Part shown: in pieces, positions 39,018-47,611 of the stretch
Numbering within the stretch: the stretch's first letter is position 1
Layout: every line of letters begins with the position of its first letter
DNA from: Pseudomonadota bacterium
GTDB taxonomy: Bacteria; Pseudomonadota; Gammaproteobacteria; Xanthomonadales; Rhodanobacteraceae
Reading direction: 5' to 3'
DNA length: 64,000 bases
Assembly (NCBI GenBank): GCA_018240465.1
Contig: JAFEFS010000071.1
Location: 1-64,000, forward strand
The notes under the pieces: generated by a model
The model's database searches: none
The model's input: only the letters and a program-made list of their open reading frames with translations
What the model was told of the DNA's origin: nothing
Position numbers and translations under genes: made by a program

Positions 39018-39814
39018 TCAAATCGCTGCGCGTGTCGCTCGTCCAGGGCGCGACGCGCTGGCATGACGCCGCAGCCAATCGCGGCTACTACGGAGCATTC
39101 GCGCGCGCGCTGAAAGGGCGCAGCGACCTGATCGTGCTGCCGGAAACGTTCACCAGCGGCTTCACCAACGAGACCTTGCACCAGGCCGAGACGATGCAGG
39201 GCGAGAGTTTTGCCTGGCTGACGGCGCTCGCGCAGGAAGTCGGCAGCGTGATCACCGGCAGCATGGTGGTCCGCGAGGGCGAACGTTGCGTCAACCGCCT
39301 CGTCTGGATGCGCCCTGACGGTTCGTTCGATCTGTACGACAAGCGCCATCTGTTCCGTATGGCCAGGGAGCACGAGCGCTACGCGGGCGGCGACAAGCGC
39401 CTGATCGTCGAATTGAACGGCTGGCGCATCCTGCCCCAGGTTTGCTACGACCTGCGCTTTCCGGTCTGGCTGCGCAACCGCTACGACCAGGCCGCGCAAC
39501 GCTTCGACTACGATCTCGCGATTTTCGTCGCCAACTGGCCGTCGCCGCGGCGCGAACCGTGGCGCACGCTGCTGCGCGCGCGCGCGATCGAGAATCTGGC
39601 CTACGTCGTCGGCGTCAACCGCGTCGGCGTTGACGGCAACCAGCTGCATTATTCGGGCGACAGCGCGGCGCTCGATTTCGTCGGTGCGCCGCTGGTCGAG
39701 CTCGGCGCCCACGAGCAGGTCGTTACCGTGACCCTCGACCCGGCGGCGCTCGCCGCGCATCGCGAGCGCTTCCCGGCATGGATGGATGCGGACGATTTCG
39801 AATTGAGGACATGA
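39014..39814 (+). CDS. yafV: Omega-amidase, nitrilase family (YafV/Nit2-like)
   Basis: A 266-residue carbon-nitrogen hydrolase with the catalytic triad E44 (LPETF), K110 (YDKRHLF) and C144 (QVCYDLRFP). The RHLF and CYDLRFPVW contexts match omega-amidases that hydrolyse 2-oxoglutaramate or 2-oxosuccinamate. The start is GTG at 39014, overlapping the aminotransferase stop as GTGA. The gene pairing makes 2-oxoglutaramate the likely substrate. Confidence 0.92.
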   Translation: MIKSLRVSLVQGATRWHDAAANRGYYGAFARALKGRSDLIVLPETFTSGFTNETLHQAETMQGESFAWLTALAQEVGSVITGSMVVREGERCVNRLVWMRPDGSFDLYDKRHLFRMAREHERYAGGDKRLIVELNGWRILPQVCYDLRFPVWLRNRYDQAAQRFDYDLAIFVANWPSPRREPWRTLLRARAIENLAYVVGVNRVGVDGNQLHYSGDSAALDFVGAPLVELGAHEQVVTVTLDPAALAAHRERFPAWMDADDFELRT

Positions 39815-39815
39815 C

Positions 39816-40499
39816 GTGACGAGAAATTTTCCGCTGCGGCTCGCCGCAATGTTCACCTTGCTATGCCTGGCGCTTGCCAGCCCGTTCGCCGCCGCGCAAT
39901 TGCAGGCCGGTTCCGCGATCTGGGAAAAGGACATCCAGAAATTTGAAGCAGCGGACAAGGCGAATCCGCCGAAGCCCGGCGCGATCCTGTTCATCGGCTC
40001 CTCGTCGATCGAGCATTGGAAGGACGTCGCCGATGACTTCCCCGGCAAGCGCGTGCTCAACCGCGGCTTTGGCGGTTCGCGTATCGCCGACTCGACGTAC
40101 TACGCGGGCCGCATCATCGTGCCGTACAAGCCGGGCATGATCGTGTTCTACGCGGGCGACAACGATGTCGCCGACGGGCACACGGCGCAACAGGTGTTCG
40201 ACGACTACGTGGCTTTCGTTGCGCGCGTGCGCAAGGATTTGCCGACGACTCCGATCGCGTTCATTTCGATCAAGCCAAGCCCGTCGCGCGCGGCACTGCT
40301 GCCGGTCATGCGCGAGGCGAACGCGAAGATTCACACATACACGGCGGCGCATCCGCATCTCGTCTACATCGACGTCGCGAGCAGGATGCTCGACTCGTCC
40401 GGCCAGCCGCGTGAGGACTTGTTCGTTGCCGACCGCCTGCACATGAACCGCACCGGCTACGACCTCTGGCGCAGCATCATTGCGCCGCTTCTACCCTGA
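39816..40499 (+). CDS. Exported SGNH/GDSL hydrolase
   Basis: A 227-residue protein with a signal peptide (RLAAMFTLLCLALASPFAAAQ). The SGNH set is visible: nucleophile S62 in FIGSSSIEHW, the glycine block RGFGGSRIAD, the asparagine block FYAGDNDVADG, and D-x-x-H in VADRLHMNRTGY (near 209-212). It is probably a periplasmic esterase or deacetylase on carbohydrate or lipid esters. The GTG start at 39816 directly follows the omega-amidase stop, so it may share that transcript. The substrate is unknown. Confidence 0.88.
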   Translation: MTRNFPLRLAAMFTLLCLALASPFAAAQLQAGSAIWEKDIQKFEAADKANPPKPGAILFIGSSSIEHWKDVADDFPGKRVLNRGFGGSRIADSTYYAGRIIVPYKPGMIVFYAGDNDVADGHTAQQVFDDYVAFVARVRKDLPTTPIAFISIKPSPSRAALLPVMREANAKIHTYTAAHPHLVYIDVASRMLDSSGQPREDLFVADRLHMNRTGYDLWRSIIAPLLP

Positions 40500-40530
40500 T
40501 CGGCCGCCCGGAACCGCCGCGTTGGACCGA

Positions 40531-40558
40531 TTGCCAATTTGCGGCGCTGCGGCATAAT
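40531..40558 (+). promoter_or_regulatory. Candidate promoter for serC
   Basis: TTGCCA (40531-40536) and CATAAT (40553-40558) are spaced by 16 bases, a fair sigma-70 match 25 bases before the serC ATG. A start near 40565 would give a leader of about 18 bases containing GGGAG. Confidence 0.5.
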
Positions 40559-40582
40559 GCAGGGCTCCAGTCGGGAGCCCCT

Positions 40583-41668
40583 ATGAGTCGTGGATACAAT
40601 TTCGCCGCCGGCCCGGCCGCGGTGCCCGAGGCGGTGTTGCGCCAGGCGCAGGCCGAACTGCTCGATTGGGGGCAGGCGCGTGCTTCGGTGATGGAGATCA
40701 GCCATCGCGGCAAATTGTTCGCCGAACTGGCGGCCGAGTCGGAGTGCGACCTGCGCTCCCTGCTCGACATTCCCGGCAACTACAAGGTGCTGTTCCTGCA
40801 GGGCGGGGCGACCCAGCACTTCGCCCAGATTCCGATGAATTTCGCCCGCCGCGACCGGATCGCCGACTACGTCGTCACCGGCCACTGGGGCGAGAAGGCG
40901 GTGCGCGAGGCGTGGACGCTGGCCGACGTGCGTATCGCGGCGAACAGCGATGCGAGCCGACACACCGCGATTCCCGCGCGCGACACCTGGACGCTGCACG
41001 CGGACGCCGCCTATGTCCACTACACGCCGAACGAGACCATCCACGGCGTCGAGTTCCAGCATGTGCCGGACGTCGGCAACGTGCCGCTGGTCGCCGACAT
41101 GTCCTCGGACATCCTTTCGCGCCCGCTCGATGTGCGCAAGTTCGGCCTGATCTACGCCGGCGCGCAGAAGAACATCGGTGCCTCCGGCCTCGTCGTCATG
41201 ATCGTGCGCGAGGATCTGCTCGAGCGCTGTCCAAAAGATCTGCCGAAGATCTTCAACTACGCTGAACACGCAGCCAACGATTCGATGCTCAACACGCCGA
41301 ACACGTTCGGCTGGTATCTGGCCAGCCTCGTGTTCAAGTGGCTGCTGGGCGAGGGCGGCCTCGTCGCGATCGGCGAGCGCAATCGCGCCAAGGCCGAGCA
41401 TCTCTACGCCGGCATCGACGGCTCCGGTGGCTTCTATCGCAACCCGGTGGAGCCAGCGTCGCGCTCGTGGATGAACGTCCCGTTCACCCTGTTCGACGAG
41501 GAGTTGAACGCGCTGTTCCTCAAGGAATCCGAAGCCGCCGGTCTGCTCGCACTCAAGGGCCACAAGGCGGTCGGCGGCATGCGCGCCTCGCTTTACAATG
41601 CGGTGACGCTCGAAGCGGTGCATGCCCTGGCCGACTTCATGCGCGATTTCGCCAAGCGTTACGGTTGA
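40583..41668 (+). CDS. serC: Phosphoserine aminotransferase
   Basis: A 361-residue SerC, which makes 3-phosphoserine (and 4-phosphohydroxythreonine for pyridoxal phosphate). MSRGYNFAAGPAAVPE is the family N-terminus, and the PLP lysine is about K196 in GAQKNIGASG. Active-site GGATQHFAQIP and the C-terminal HKAVGGMRASLYNA are present. It starts the serC-pheA group, with pheA 41 bases downstream. Confidence 0.97.
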   Translation: MSRGYNFAAGPAAVPEAVLRQAQAELLDWGQARASVMEISHRGKLFAELAAESECDLRSLLDIPGNYKVLFLQGGATQHFAQIPMNFARRDRIADYVVTGHWGEKAVREAWTLADVRIAANSDASRHTAIPARDTWTLHADAAYVHYTPNETIHGVEFQHVPDVGNVPLVADMSSDILSRPLDVRKFGLIYAGAQKNIGASGLVVMIVREDLLERCPKDLPKIFNYAEHAANDSMLNTPNTFGWYLASLVFKWLLGEGGLVAIGERNRAKAEHLYAGIDGSGGFYRNPVEPASRSWMNVPFTLFDEELNALFLKESEAAGLLALKGHKAVGGMRASLYNAVTLEAVHALADFMRDFAKRYG

Positions 41669-41709
41669 CCCGATCCGCACCATGCCCCCGATTCCGTACA
41701 AGTAGTCCC

Positions 41710-42840
41710 ATGCCAGCCAAAAAGACTCCGAAGAACAAATCCGCCATCGTCAAAGCAGCGCCACTCGACCTCGCTCAAGCGCGCGCGCGCATCGATGGCA
41801 TCGATCGGCAGATCCAGGAACTGATCGCCGAGCGCGCTGGCTGGGCGCAGCAGGTCGGCAAGGCCAAGGGCCCGCTCAAGGCGGCGGTCGACTATTATCG
41901 GCCTGAGCGCGAGGCCCAGGTGCTGCGCATGGCGATCGACCGCAATCATGGTCCGCTCGCCGACGAAGTGCTCGTGCATGTGTTCCGCGAAATCATGTCG
42001 GCCTGCCTTGCCCAGCAGGAGCCGCTCAAGATCGGCTACCTCGGCCCCGAAGGCACGTTCAGCGAGCAGGCGATGCGCAAGCATTTCGGCGGTTCGGCGC
42101 ACGGCCTGCCGCTGGCGAGCATCGAGGAAGTGTTCCAGGAGGTCGAGGCCGGTCATGCCGATTTCGGCGTCGTTCCGGTCGAGAACTCGGGGCAGGGCAC
42201 GATCCAGGTCACGCTCGACATGTTCCTCACATCGAACCTGAAGATCTGCGGCGAAGTCGAGTTGCGCGTGCGCCAGTTCCTGCTCTCGCGTTCGGGGCAT
42301 ATCGAAGACATCGAACGCATCTACTCGCATCCGCAGTCGTTTGCGCAGACCAAGGCCTGGCTGCGCGCGAACCTGCCGAAGGCCGAGAAGATTCCGGTGT
42401 CGAGCAACGCCGAAGCGGCGCGCCGCGCGCGCAATGCCGATGACGCGGCGGCGATCGCCGGCGAGGCAGCGGGGCATGTCTACGGCTTGAAGAAGGTCGT
42501 CGTCAGCCCGATCCAGGATCGCGACGACAACACCACGCGCTTTCTCGTCCTTGGCCGCCAGTTCTTCCCGAGCAGCGGCCACGACCGCACCTCGGTGCTG
42601 GTCTCGATCAAGGACCAGCCCGGTGCGCTGTTCAACGTGCTCAGCCCGTTCGCGCGTCATGGCGTGTCGATGAGCCGCATCGAGTCGCGGCCCTCGCATC
42701 ACGCGAAGTGGGAATACGCCTTCTTCATCGACCTCGCCGGCCACATCGACGATACGCCGATGAAGGCCGCGCTCGCCGAGCTGAAAGCGCACGCGGCGCA
42801 GATCAAGATTCTCGGCTCGTATCCGGTGGCGGTACTGTAA
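41710..42840 (+). CDS. pheA: Chorismate mutase / prephenate dehydratase (P-protein)
   Basis: A 376-residue bifunctional enzyme of phenylalanine synthesis. An AroQ-type chorismate mutase occupies about 19-105 (RIDGIDRQIQELIAERAGWA). The prephenate dehydratase follows (GYLGPEGTFSEQA, VENSGQGTIQ, and the catalytic NTTRFLVLG). The C-terminal ACT domain (SVLVSIKDQPGALFNVL and SRIESRP) gives phenylalanine feedback control. serC-pheA is the usual order; hisC and tyrA, often next in this cluster, are missing, and a large opposite-strand gene separates pheA from aroA. Confidence 0.96.
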   Translation: MPAKKTPKNKSAIVKAAPLDLAQARARIDGIDRQIQELIAERAGWAQQVGKAKGPLKAAVDYYRPEREAQVLRMAIDRNHGPLADEVLVHVFREIMSACLAQQEPLKIGYLGPEGTFSEQAMRKHFGGSAHGLPLASIEEVFQEVEAGHADFGVVPVENSGQGTIQVTLDMFLTSNLKICGEVELRVRQFLLSRSGHIEDIERIYSHPQSFAQTKAWLRANLPKAEKIPVSSNAEAARRARNADDAAAIAGEAAGHVYGLKKVVVSPIQDRDDNTTRFLVLGRQFFPSSGHDRTSVLVSIKDQPGALFNVLSPFARHGVSMSRIESRPSHHAKWEYAFFIDLAGHIDDTPMKAALAELKAHAAQIKILGSYPVAVL

Positions 42841-42846
42841 TTTCCG

Positions 42847-45348
42847 TCAGCCAGCCGGATCGAAACGAGCCTCGGCGAGAGCGAAACCGAGCCGGCGCGA
42901 GTCGCGGCTCTCGCCGCGCTCCATCGGGCAGTAGTCGTCCGAGGTGGCGAACTCGAGCATGATCCGGCCTTGTGCGCGCAACGCGGCGTCGATGCGGAAC
43001 TCCTGCAGCGCGGTGCCGCGGTTGACGAAGGCGGCGATCTGCCGTCCGTTTACGCGCATTTCGATGCGGTTCCTGCCGTCGATGCCAGCTGGCAGATAGC
43101 CGAGCACCTTGATGCGTCCGTCACCGTCCGCGCGCAACTGCAATTGCGCAGCGGGGCGACTCCAGACGATCTTCTCGGCATCGTCCGCGTACCAGCCGTC
43201 GAGCAGGCTGGCGCGTCCCGTATCCGGCGCGAGGAAATGCCGTGGAATTTCGGCGGGCAGACGCACCTTTTTGTACGGACAGGCGTTGCAGTGCGCGTCA
43301 CGCGCGGAAGCGTAGGTTGCGCGGAAGCGCCGATAGGCTTCGCCGTGCCAGAGTTCTGCAAGGCTCGCCGTGTGCAGGTTGCCGAGCATGATGCGATCGC
43401 GCTGCTCGCAGCTGACGACGCTGCCATCGGCGAGGACGTGGATGGTTTCCCACGGATCCTGATCGCAGGAATGGATCATCGCACCGGCCGGGATGCTGCC
43501 GGGGAAATAACGCGGCTCCTCTGACAGCGGCTCGGCATGTTCGAGCTCGGGCGTCGACGATTCGATCGCGAGTTGCGGGTAGCGCGCACGCACTGTACCG
43601 ATCCGCGCGTTGAGTTCGGCGATGAAGGTTGGCCGCAAATGGCCATGGTCGAGTTCCGCGATGAAGGTTTCCTCGATCGGGTCGCGCCGGATCACTGGAT
43701 GCACGGCCAGGCGCGCGATGCCGAGGCGCACGGCGTATTCTGCAATCTCGTCGATCTGCGCCAGATTGCGCTTCATGGCGACGAAGGCGAAATCGACATC
43801 GAGCTCGCGTGGCGCGGTCTTCGCGAGCACGATCGCGCCTTCGATGCGTTCGCGCATCGTCGCCAGCGAACTGAATCGGTAGATGTCCTCGAATTGTTCC
43901 GCATCGAGGGTATGCAGCGAAATCGTCAGGCGCGTCAGCCCCGAATGCACGAGACCGGCGAGCTTGTGCTCGGGCAGGGCAGCCAGCGTGGTGACGAGCT
44001 CGACGCGCGCACCGGTCGAGGCCGCAAGTGTTGCGGCTTCGACGAGGTGCGGATAATGGGCCGACTCTCCGGAATAGTTCAGGCGGATGATGTCGGGCGA
44101 CTTCAGTTCGGCGATCAGCCTGCGGTACAACTCGAAGTCGAGATGCTGGCCGGCGCCGCGCAGCAGCTTGCGCGAGCAGAACACGCAATCGAACGGGCAG
44201 CGCGAGGTCAGCTCGATCCACAGGATGCGCGGTAGCGGCGCGGTGCGCAGCGCGATGGTGTCGGCTTGCACTGCAACCGCTGCACGGTTCGCCGTAGTGC
44301 CGGCGTGCGGCAACGCCGTGCGCGGGTCAAAGCCCGCCGCCTGTGCGCGCAACGCATCCATGCGCGCATGCCAGATGCGATGCAACGCAGGCAGATTCAA
44401 CAATTCGGCCTGCGTCTGCGTGTCTTCACGGCTAATGCGCCGGACGAGTTGCAATGGCGACAGGCGGGTCCAGGCGTTGCGCAGGTCGAACAGCAGGCGG
44501 TTGCGTCGCAGAATTCGTTCCACTTCGTCCGCTGCGTAGAACTTGCCTATCGTGGCGCGATGGCGATGTCGCGCCAGCGAACGCGGGCAGAACAGCGTCG
44601 CCCAGCCCTCGCGCCAGGCACGCAACCCCCATTCAGCGTCTTCGTAGTAGAACGGCGCATAGTCCGCACTTTCGCTGACATAGCGACACAGCGGGGCGGT
44701 GCGGAACAGGGAGGAACCTCCACCCGCGTAGAGGCCATTGCGCACGCCGCCGTCGACTTCCGGCGCCCGGTCGAAAATATCCACAGCGTGTGCATCGTCG
44801 GTGAAGTCGGTCCAGCCAGTTTCCTCGCGCCGACGGTCGGGTTCGGCGAAGACGATCTGCGAAGCGACGGCGAACACGTCCACACGGCGGTGGATCAGCG
44901 CCTCCTGCAGCGCGTGCGGATCCAGGCACATGTCGCTGTTGAGCAGATAGGTCCATGTGTGGCGGACGCGCTTCAGACCAAATTCGATCGCGGCATTGAA
45001 ACCCAGCGGTTCGGCAACGAAATGCCACTCGGCAGAACCGAACCGCGAAACCAGGCCGGCGTAGTCAGATTCGCCCACACCGTTGACCACGATGACGATT
45101 TGGCTCGGCTCGTGCACCTGGAACAAGGCCGCGTCCAGCGCCGTCAAGGTCTGCTCGAGAAGGTCGGGCGTGCCGCGCTCGGGAATCAGGATGGACAACC
45201 CTGGCGCTGTCGCCTGCACAGCGTCATCTACGTTGTGCTTTCGGCCCGGCCAATGAGCCGCCAGTCTGGCAATCGCCAAAGTCAGATACAGATATCCGTA
45301 GCGCCAGGCTCTATCGAGTGCGTGCATGTGCATGCCGTCCATTTGCAT
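42847..45348 (-). CDS. GT2 glycosyltransferase fused to radical SAM/SPASM protein
   Basis: An 833-residue fusion. About 45-300 is a family-2 glycosyltransferase (LSILIPERGTPDLLEQTL, YLLNSDMCLDP as the metal-site segment, YYEDAEWGLRAWREGW). About 375-600 is a radical SAM core with C384-x3-C388-x2-C391 (CPFDCVFC). A SPASM-like segment follows with C628, C647, C687 and C690 (CDQD, VSCEQRD, CNAC). The last 120 or so residues look like a beta-rich domain. The substrate is unknown; surface glycan or glycopeptide work is a guess. It runs opposite to, and between, pheA and aroA. The start at 45348 (MQMDGMHMH) is uncertain, with in-frame ATGs at 45342, 45333 and 45327; frame further upstream is antisense to aroA. 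Confidence 0.85.
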   Translation of the reverse strand: MQMDGMHMHALDRAWRYGYLYLTLAIARLAAHWPGRKHNVDDAVQATAPGLSILIPERGTPDLLEQTLTALDAALFQVHEPSQIVIVVNGVGESDYAGLVSRFGSAEWHFVAEPLGFNAAIEFGLKRVRHTWTYLLNSDMCLDPHALQEALIHRRVDVFAVASQIVFAEPDRRREETGWTDFTDDAHAVDIFDRAPEVDGGVRNGLYAGGGSSLFRTAPLCRYVSESADYAPFYYEDAEWGLRAWREGWATLFCPRSLARHRHRATIGKFYAADEVERILRRNRLLFDLRNAWTRLSPLQLVRRISREDTQTQAELLNLPALHRIWHARMDALRAQAAGFDPRTALPHAGTTANRAAVAVQADTIALRTAPLPRILWIELTSRCPFDCVFCSRKLLRGAGQHLDFELYRRLIAELKSPDIIRLNYSGESAHYPHLVEAATLAASTGARVELVTTLAALPEHKLAGLVHSGLTRLTISLHTLDAEQFEDIYRFSSLATMRERIEGAIVLAKTAPRELDVDFAFVAMKRNLAQIDEIAEYAVRLGIARLAVHPVIRRDPIEETFIAELDHGHLRPTFIAELNARIGTVRARYPQLAIESSTPELEHAEPLSEEPRYFPGSIPAGAMIHSCDQDPWETIHVLADGSVVSCEQRDRIMLGNLHTASLAELWHGEAYRRFRATYASARDAHCNACPYKKVRLPAEIPRHFLAPDTGRASLLDGWYADDAEKIVWSRPAAQLQLRADGDGRIKVLGYLPAGIDGRNRIEMRVNGRQIAAFVNRGTALQEFRIDAALRAQGRIMLEFATSDDYCPMERGESRDSRRLGFALAEARFDPAG

Positions 45349-45505
45349 ATGAGGCGAGCTTGTCCGAATGTCGCGAAGGCCTTGAAGTTCCTTGCGCGTC
45401 GGTGGAATAGGGCGATATCCCGGCCGCTGTGCTAGTGTTCGCGGTTCGCCGCGCGGGCGTGGGTGCTCGCGGCGGCATGGATGTTTCCCCTGCCAAGACG
45501 TACCG

Positions 45506-46807
45506 ATGAGCAATCTGGTTTGGACGAGTTCCTTCGCGCGCGGCCTGAATGGCAGCATGCGCGTTCCTGGCGACAAGTCGATTTCGCACCGCGCTGTGAT
45601 GTTCGCCTCGCTCGCCGATGGCGTTTCGCGTGTCAGCGGATTCCTCGAAGGCGAGGACACGCGCGCGACCGCACGCGCGTTCGCGCAGATGGGCGTGCGC
45701 ATCGAGACGCCGAGCGCGAGCGAGCGCATCGTGCATGGCGTCGGCATCGACGGGCTCAAGGCGCCGTCGATGCCGATCGACTGCGGCAATGCCGGTACGG
45801 GCATGCGCCTGCTCGCGGGCCTGCTTGCGGGCCAGAAGTTCGACACAACGCTGATCGGCGACGAATCGCTGTCGAAGCGGCCGATGCGGCGCGTGATCGA
45901 GCCGCTCGCGCGGATGGGCGCGAAGATCGATTCGAACGAAGGCGGCTTGCCGCCGCTGCGCATCCACGGCGCCGCGTCATTGCGCGGCATCGACTACACC
46001 TTGCCCGTGGCCAGCGCGCAGGTGAAGTCGGCACTGCTGCTGGCCGGTCTGTATGCGCAGGGCGAAACGCAGGCGCATGAGCCGCACCCGACGCGCGACT
46101 ACACCGAGCGCATGCTGCGCGCGTTCGGCTATCCGATCGAATTTTCCGCAGGCCACGCTCGATTGAGCGGCGGCCAGCGCCTGCGGGCGACCGACATCGT
46201 CGTGCCGGCGGACTTTTCCTCGGCGGCGTTTTTCCTCGTCGCCGCGAGCATCGTACCGGAATCGGAATTGACGCTGCTCGACGTCGGCATGAATCCGCGT
46301 CGCACCGGTTTGCTGCAGGCGTTGCGCCTGATGGGCGCCGATATCCGCGAAACGAATGCGCGCGAAGCCGGCGGCGAGGCGATTGCGGATCTGGTCGTGC
46401 GTTACGCCCCGCTGCACGGTATCGACGTGCCGGTGACTCTGGTGCCGGACATGATCGACGAGTTTCCCGCGTTGTTCGTCGCTGCCGCCGTGGCCCGGGG
46501 CACGACGCGCGTGAGCGGCGCGGCCGAGTTGCGGGTCAAGGAGTCCGACCGCATCGCGGTGATGGCCCGGGGCCTGCGCGCACTCGGCGCACGCATCCAG
46601 GAGACGCCGGACGGCGCCGTCATCGAAGGTGGCGCGCTGCACGCGGGCGAGGCCGACAGCACGGGCGACCACCGCTGCGCGATGAGCTTCTGCGTCGCCG
46701 GTCTGGTCGCCGGTGGTGCGGTGCGCGTGCTCGACTGCGCCAACGTCGCGACCTCGTTCCCAGGATTCTTCGAACTGGCCGGAACCTGTGGGTTCGTGCT
46801 GGCCTGA
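45506..46807 (+). CDS. aroA: 3-phosphoshikimate 1-carboxyvinyltransferase (EPSP synthase)
   Basis: A 433-residue EPSP synthase, which joins shikimate 3-phosphate and PEP on the way to chorismate. VPGDKSISHRAVMFASLA (near 20-37) and LLAGLLAGQKF after GNAGTGMR form the PEP and shikimate sites. RVKESDRIAVMARGLRALG near 340 and DHRCAMSFCVAGL near the end are the C-terminal signatures. The NAGTGMR form resembles class II enzymes. The ATG at 45506 gives the family N-terminus; the divergent GT2-radical SAM gene starts 157 bases upstream. Confidence 0.96.
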   Translation: MSNLVWTSSFARGLNGSMRVPGDKSISHRAVMFASLADGVSRVSGFLEGEDTRATARAFAQMGVRIETPSASERIVHGVGIDGLKAPSMPIDCGNAGTGMRLLAGLLAGQKFDTTLIGDESLSKRPMRRVIEPLARMGAKIDSNEGGLPPLRIHGAASLRGIDYTLPVASAQVKSALLLAGLYAQGETQAHEPHPTRDYTERMLRAFGYPIEFSAGHARLSGGQRLRATDIVVPADFSSAAFFLVAASIVPESELTLLDVGMNPRRTGLLQALRLMGADIRETNAREAGGEAIADLVVRYAPLHGIDVPVTLVPDMIDEFPALFVAAAVARGTTRVSGAAELRVKESDRIAVMARGLRALGARIQETPDGAVIEGGALHAGEADSTGDHRCAMSFCVAGLVAGGAVRVLDCANVATSFPGFFELAGTCGFVLA

Positions 46808-46913
46808 GCGATTCATGTGATCCCGGCCTCGGTTTCGAGCCGGCACGCCGCCTGCTTGTAAAGTCGTCCGACGCGCAGTACCTTGAGGTCACGGCGCGTC
46901 GGGGGAGGGACTC

Positions 46914-47570
46914 ATGATCCGCATCGTGATGGTGGACGACCATGCTTTGGTGCGCGCCGGCCTGCGCATGATCCTCGAGAAGCAGCCCGACATCGAGGTC
47001 CTCGGCGAGGCGGACGACGGTGAGGACGGCCTGCAGCTGATCCGCAAGCTCAAGCCCGACCTCGCGCTCGTCGATCTGCACATGCCGAACGTCAACGGCA
47101 TCGAGGTGACCGAGCGCGTGCGCCGGGGCAAGCTCGCCACGCGCATCGTGATCCTGACCATGGCCAGCGATGCGCCGTTTCCGCGGCGCCTGCTCGAGGC
47201 TGGCGCGAGCGGCTACTTGACCAAGGGCTGCCCGGCCGACGAGCTGGTCAAGGCGATCCGCCAGATTGCCGACGGGCGCCGCTATCTGAGCGCCGACGTT
47301 GCCCAGCAACTGGCGTTGGGCAATGCCTTCGGCAACGGCGAGTCGCCGTTCGAAGAGCTGTCCACGCGCGAACTCGAAGTCGCCATGATGCTGGCGCAGG
47401 GCATGGCCGCCAAACAGATCGGCGATCGCCTGCGGCTCAGCGAAAAAACCGTGGCGACCTACAAGTACCGATTGTTCGAAAAGCTCGCGATAGACAATGT
47501 CGTGACCCTGGCACACCTGGCCACCGCACACGGCCTGATGGACAAGCCGCGGCGGGGAGCCGCGCGCTAA
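46914..47570 (+). CDS. gacA: LuxR-type response regulator, GacA/UvrY-like
   Basis: A 218-residue two-domain response regulator. The receiver has acidic D8-D9, phospho-acceptor D54 (LALVDLHMPN), the conserved T in ILTMAS and K in YLTKGCPA. A LuxR-type helix-turn-helix follows at about 150-210 (STRELEVAMMLAQGMAAKQIGDRL, with SEKTVATYKYRLFEKL as recognition helix). The SEKTVATYKYR form is typical of GacA/UvrY, which with a GacS/BarA kinase turns on CsrA-antagonising small RNAs. The usual uvrC and pgsA neighbours are absent. Confidence 0.9.
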   Translation: MIRIVMVDDHALVRAGLRMILEKQPDIEVLGEADDGEDGLQLIRKLKPDLALVDLHMPNVNGIEVTERVRRGKLATRIVILTMASDAPFPRRLLEAGASGYLTKGCPADELVKAIRQIADGRRYLSADVAQQLALGNAFGNGESPFEELSTRELEVAMMLAQGMAAKQIGDRLRLSEKTVATYKYRLFEKLAIDNVVTLAHLATAHGLMDKPRRGAAR

Positions 47571-47597
47571 AAAAAAGCCCCGCATCGCGGGGCTTTT
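47571..47597. terminator. Bidirectional terminator between gacA and rne
   Basis: GCCCCGC (47577-47583) pairs with GCGGGGC (47587-47593) around an ATC loop, flanked by an A-run and a T-run. It lies between convergent genes. Confidence 0.85.
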
Positions 47598-47611
47598 CAT
47601 GTGGTTGCGCA

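Noticed and set aside
40562..40580. GGGCTCC/GGAGCCC hairpin covering the serC ribosome-binding site
   Set aside because: The candidate promoter would start transcription near 40565, inside the left arm, so the full hairpin would probably not be present in the mRNA.
45349..45990. N-terminal extension of the GT2-radical SAM gene to 45990
   Set aside because: It is antisense to the start of aroA and shows no domain; the GT2 part begins after the ATG cluster at 45327-45348.
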